A stretch of DNA of 64,000 nt. It comes from Aminobacter aminovorans (GTDB lineage: Bacteria; Pseudomonadota; Alphaproteobacteria; Rhizobiales; Rhizobiaceae). Below, one piece after another: positions 60,549-64,000 of the stretch. A model generated the notes under the pieces. That model was not told the DNA's origin and did not search any database. It was given only the letters and a program-made list of their open reading frames with translations. The translations under genes and the position numbers were made by a program. The stretch's first letter is position 1. Each line of letters begins with the position of its first letter. The stretch lies in assembly GCF_900445235.1 (NCBI RefSeq), contig NZ_UFSM01000001.1, positions 4,851,501 through 4,915,500 of the forward strand, written 5' to 3'.

Positions 60549-62354
60549 GTGCTCTATACAGGCCGGCGCGGGAGACTATTGCCCAAGGGACTTATTGATT
60601 TGCCTCGATTTTTTCGCCCGACGCAGAATCATCTTCTGATCTGGAGGCTGGTCAGGGAGTCGTTCCGCCAGCACGCGGTCGGCTATGGCATCGCCATCGT
60701 CGCGATGCTGGTGGTGGCCGCGATGACGGCGGCCAGCGCCTGGATCATGCAGGACATCACCAATGAATTCGTCATCGGCAAGGACATCAACCGCGTCTAC
60801 ATGATCGCGGCGATGGTCGCGGGGATCTTCATCCTCAAGGGTGTCGCGACGTTCGTGCAGGCGTTCTTCCTCAGCCGGGTCGGCAATTCGATCATCGCCG
60901 ACCGCCAGCGCAAGATCTACGATCGCATCCTGGCCCAGGGCATATCCTTCTACCACTCGATACCTTCGAGCGACCTGATTACCCGCGTGACGCACAACGC
61001 GCAGGCAGCGCGCGCGGTACTCGACGTCATCGTCACATCATTCGTGCGCGACCTGTTTTCGCTCATCGGCCTCGTAGCGGTGATGATCTACCAGCAACCG
61101 GTGCTGTCGCTGGTTGCCTTCATCGTCGGGCCGATCGCCATCTTCGGTGTCAACATGATCCTGCGCCGCGTGCGCAAGATCATGGAGGCCGAGTTCATGT
61201 CCCTGGCCCAGATCGTGCAGGTGATGCAGGAAACGACCATCGGCGTCAGGATCGTCAAGTCGTTCAACCTCGAAGCGGCGATGCGCGTCCGCATGCACCG
61301 CGCCGTCTCCGACGTCGAAAGGCGCGCCAACTCCATCGCGGCTCTCGAAGCCGGCACCAGCCCGATCATGGAGACGCTGGCCGGCCTCGCCATTGCCGGC
61401 GTGGTCTTGGTCAGCGGTTATCTCGTCGTCCAGGGCGGCCAGACCCCGGGCAGCATCATGTCGTTCATCACGGCACTTCTGCTGGCCTACGAGCCGGCCA
61501 AGCGGCTTGCCCGCTTCCGTGTCTCGCTGGAAGCGGGCCTGGTTGGCGTGCGCATGATGTTCGAGCTCACCGACCGACCGCTGACGCTCGCCGAAAAGCC
61601 CGGCGCGGAAGCTCTTGTGCCAGGTTCGGGCAAGATCGAGCTCAAGGATGTCAGCTTTTCCTATTCTGATGGCGAGCCGGTGCTGCGTGACCTCGATCTC
61701 ACCTTCCCGCCCGGCAAGATGACGGCGCTGGTCGGCCCGTCGGGCAGCGGCAAGTCGACGATCATGAACCTGATCATGCGCATGTACGATCCCAACAGCG
61801 GCCAGGTGCTGTTCGACGGGCAGGACATCGCTCACGCGACACTGCATTCGGTGCGCGATCGCATCGCCTATGTCAGCCAGGACACGTTCCTGTTCTCCGG
61901 AACGATCATGCACAACATTCGCCTTGGCCGCGACGGCGCCAGCGATGAAGAGGTGATCGCAGCCGCCAAGGCAGCCAATGCGCATGACTTCATCATGGCG
62001 CTAAAGGGTGGCTATGACACGCAGGTCGGCGAAAACGGCGCCCTGCTCTCCGGTGGCCAAAAGCAGCGCCTGTCGATCGCCCGCGCTATCCTTCGCGATG
62101 CCAATGTTCTGCTGCTCGACGAAGCCACCAGCGCTCTCGACGCCGAGTCCGAAGCGCTGTTCCGCGAGGCGCTGGAGAAACTCTCGTCCGGGCGCACGAC
62201 GATTGCCATCGCGCACCGCCTGTCGACTGTTCACCAGGCCGACAACATCGTTGTGATGCAGGACGGCAAGGCCGTCGAGCAGGGTCGCCATGTCGACCTG
62301 ATCGAGGCAGAAGGTCTCTACCGCAGGCTCTACGAATTCCAGCTGATGGACTGA
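60549..62354 (+). CDS. MsbA-like ABC exporter (permease-ATPase fusion)
   Basis: A 601-residue half-transporter that dimerises. The N-terminal six-helix exporter domain covers residues 30-320 (AIVAMLVVAAMTAASAWIMQDI). The ATPase has Walker A GPSGSGKST, signature LSGGQKQR, Walker B VLLLDEATSALD and H-loop IAHRLST. It resembles lipid/multidrug exporters of the MsbA group; lipid A export is only one option. The start is uncertain: GTG 60549, or TTG 60579 or 60600, since GGGAGA lies just before 60579. It is divergent from the BMP operon. Confidence 0.88.
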   Translation: MLYTGRRGRLLPKGLIDLPRFFRPTQNHLLIWRLVRESFRQHAVGYGIAIVAMLVVAAMTAASAWIMQDITNEFVIGKDINRVYMIAAMVAGIFILKGVATFVQAFFLSRVGNSIIADRQRKIYDRILAQGISFYHSIPSSDLITRVTHNAQAARAVLDVIVTSFVRDLFSLIGLVAVMIYQQPVLSLVAFIVGPIAIFGVNMILRRVRKIMEAEFMSLAQIVQVMQETTIGVRIVKSFNLEAAMRVRMHRAVSDVERRANSIAALEAGTSPIMETLAGLAIAGVVLVSGYLVVQGGQTPGSIMSFITALLLAYEPAKRLARFRVSLEAGLVGVRMMFELTDRPLTLAEKPGAEALVPGSGKIELKDVSFSYSDGEPVLRDLDLTFPPGKMTALVGPSGSGKSTIMNLIMRMYDPNSGQVLFDGQDIAHATLHSVRDRIAYVSQDTFLFSGTIMHNIRLGRDGASDEEVIAAAKAANAHDFIMALKGGYDTQVGENGALLSGGQKQRLSIARAILRDANVLLLDEATSALDAESEALFREALEKLSSGRTTIAIAHRLSTVHQADNIVVMQDGKAVEQGRHVDLIEAEGLYRRLYEFQLMD

Positions 62355-62376
62355 ACAAGTGTAGACGGCAGCGTCG

Positions 62377-62418
62377 AAAAAAGAAGCCGCGACCGGCAGC
62401 CGGGCGTGGCTTTTTTGG
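62377..62418. terminator. Bidirectional terminator between exporter and ALDH genes
   Basis: AAAAAAG, then the stem AAGCCGCG / CGTGGCTT (one G-T pair) with inner CCGG-cag-CCGG, then TTTTTTGG. Both strands have a U-run, which suits these convergent genes. Confidence 0.8.
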
Positions 62419-62429
62419 TTGGCACGCCT

Positions 62430-63911
62430 TCAGTCGATGCGGATGAATACGCCCTTGGTGTTGAGATATTCGTCGAGGTGTTCGACACCGCCCTCACGAC
62501 CGTAGCCGCTCATCTTGTAGCCGCCGAACGGCACCGCCGGATCGATGGCATGATAGGTGTTGACCCACACCGAGCCGGCTTGCAGCCGCCGCGACAGCTG
62601 GTGTGCGGTAGCAAGATCGCGGGTGAAGACGCCGGCAGCCAGGCCGTAAGGCGTGTCGTTGGCGCGTCGCACCACCTCGTCGAGCGTATCGAAGGGCAGC
62701 GCCGAAATCACCGGGCCGAAAATTTCCTCGCGTGCAATGCGCATGGTGTCGGAGACGCCGGCAAAGACGGTGGGGGCGACGAAGTTTCCGGCCGCAAGCG
62801 CGCCCTGCGACAGCCTGGCGCCGCCCGTGACCAGCCGAGCACCCTCCTCTGCACCTGCCCGCAGATAACCCTCGACACGCTGCAGCTGCCGCGGCGAAAT
62901 CAGGGGGCCTATCTCGGTCTCCGGGTCGATGCCGTTGCCGATGCGCAAGCCAGCCGCATAGACGGCGAGACGCGCAACGAACTCGTCGTGGATCGATCGC
63001 GCAACGAACAGCCGGGAACCGGCGATACAGATCTGGCCGGAATTGGCGAAGACCGACATGGCGGCGACCGGCGCCGCGCGCTCGAGATCGGCGTCGGCGC
63101 AGACGATGACCGGCGACTTGCCGCCAAGCTCCAACGAGACGCGCTTGAGGTTGCCGGCCGAGGCGCGGACGATGCTCTGGCCGGTCACTGTCGAGCCGGT
63201 GAAGACGATCTTGTCGACGCCCATATGCTCGGCGAGCGGCGCGCCTGCCTCCGCGCCGGTACCGGTGACGATATTGACGACCCCGTCGGGCACGCCGGCC
63301 TCGGCCATCAATTCAGCGATAAGCAATGGCGTCAGAGGTGCCTCCTCCGACGGCTTCAGCACAACGGCGCAACCCGTGGCCAGAGCCGGGCCGATCTTCC
63401 AGACCGAGGCGGCCGTCGGGGCATTCCACGGGATGATGGCGCCGACGACGCCTACCGGCTCCTTGCGGGTATAGGAGACGATGTCGCCGGGCAACGAATT
63501 GTCGATGGTCTGGCCGTGCAGCGCTGTCGCCATGCCGGCGTAGTAGCGCAGCATGCCGAGGACACGGTTGGCATTGGCCCGCGCTCGGGCGATTGGCAGA
63601 CCCATGTCGGTGGTGTCGGAGACGCAAATCTCTTCCCAGTGACGCTCGAACTGATCGGCAATCCTCAGCAGCAGCTTCTGCCGCTCATGCGGCTTGAAAC
63701 GGCTCCATGGCCCATCGAACGCATTGCGGGCAGCGGCAACGGCGCGCTCGACGTCCTTCTTGCCGGCACGCGGCACGGTGGCGATCACGGCGCCGGTGGC
63801 AGGATTGCGCGTTTCCATCGTCTGCCCGGACGCCGCTTCCACCCATGCGCCACCGATGAACATGCGGCGGTGGCTGCCATCGAGCAAATGGCGGGGCTTG
63901 GCAATCGTCAT
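62430..63911 (-). CDS. NAD(P)-dependent aldehyde dehydrogenase
   Basis: A 493-residue ALDH. The catalytic Cys295 is in NSGQICIAGSR, the general base Glu261 in SLELGGKSPVIV, and the cofactor region in IIPWNAPTAASVWKIGPALATG and VFTGSTVTGQSI. I start at MTIAKPRHLL, which has GAGGAG eight nt upstream, not the ATG eleven codons earlier. The substrate is unclear; betaine aldehyde, succinate semialdehyde or vanillin-type groups all fit loosely. The upstream region to the window end has no gene that I can support. Confidence 0.9.
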   Translation of the reverse strand: MTIAKPRHLLDGSHRRMFIGGAWVEAASGQTMETRNPATGAVIATVPRAGKKDVERAVAAARNAFDGPWSRFKPHERQKLLLRIADQFERHWEEICVSDTTDMGLPIARARANANRVLGMLRYYAGMATALHGQTIDNSLPGDIVSYTRKEPVGVVGAIIPWNAPTAASVWKIGPALATGCAVVLKPSEEAPLTPLLIAELMAEAGVPDGVVNIVTGTGAEAGAPLAEHMGVDKIVFTGSTVTGQSIVRASAGNLKRVSLELGGKSPVIVCADADLERAAPVAAMSVFANSGQICIAGSRLFVARSIHDEFVARLAVYAAGLRIGNGIDPETEIGPLISPRQLQRVEGYLRAGAEEGARLVTGGARLSQGALAAGNFVAPTVFAGVSDTMRIAREEIFGPVISALPFDTLDEVVRRANDTPYGLAAGVFTRDLATAHQLSRRLQAGSVWVNTYHAIDPAVPFGGYKMSGYGREGGVEHLDEYLNTKGVFIRID

Positions 63912-64000
63912 GGCTTGGCTCCTCGCCGGCTCAGCCACGGGCACGGGCGCCCAGAGCTGCTGCGCAAAGCTAGGCCGGAGACGTCAGGCCATTCAAGTCT

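Overview
The window is typical GC-rich chromosomal DNA of an alphaproteobacterium, most likely Hyphomicrobiales/Phyllobacteriaceae (Mesorhizobium- or Aminobacter-like). This rests on an NAD-dependent Fds-type formate dehydrogenase operon, a PmtA-like lipid methyltransferase, a non-pyrrolysine MttB homologue, many ABC uptake systems, and dispersed palindromes of the kind scattered through rhizobial genomes. I see no rRNA, tRNA, CRISPR array, phage or insertion sequence. The genus is an inference.

Layout. 0-6.4 kb: a truncated peptide-binding protein gene and a complete dppABCDF-type peptide ABC operon, all on the minus strand, separated by three different palindromes. 6.7-9.2 kb: a long-chain acyl-CoA synthetase with an unusual Ala/Lys/Pro-rich histone-H1-like N-terminus. 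9.4-20.3 kb: housekeeping and accessory genes. These are a HAD phosphatase, a methionine aminopeptidase coupled to a ParD-like protein, a TrmH-family methylase, a TetA-like exporter, a CoxG-like protein, a methyltransferase, a xylonate-dehydratase-like enzyme, DUF899 and GFA proteins, and an ArsR/AHSA1 pair.

20.3-27.3 kb: a ROK regulator, a PPOX flavoprotein-ferredoxin-ferredoxin reductase cassette, and facing it an MttB-like methyltransferase with a MocR regulator. This is a candidate methylated-amine or small redox pathway. 27.4-33.9 kb: pgi, a HAD phosphatase, a GNAT, Mrp, and a run of small VOC/DoxX/SRPBCC genes. 33.9-41 kb: a LysR regulator with a T-N11-A palindrome, then fdsG-fdsB-fdsA-fdhD-fdsD, which oxidise formate with NAD+.

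41-48.3 kb: a hydrolase/cyclase-like/LuxR fusion regulator, small stress-type proteins, an overlapping DedA/PmtA-like pair, a two-component system and a DeoR regulator. 48.4-51.8 kb: a choline-kinase-like phosphotransferase coupled to a dimethylglycine/sarcosine-dehydrogenase-like flavoenzyme. With the MttB homologue and formate dehydrogenase, this gives the window a one-carbon/methylated-amine flavour. N-demethylation yields folate-bound or free C1 units whose end product, formate, Fds can oxidise; the link is inferred.

51.9-64 kb: a CAP-domain lipoprotein, a DMT exporter, a small lipoprotein, a BMP-type nucleoside ABC operon ending in a cytosine-deaminase-like amidohydrolase (three of its four junctions carry palindromic repeats), an MsbA-like ABC exporter and an aldehyde dehydrogenase.
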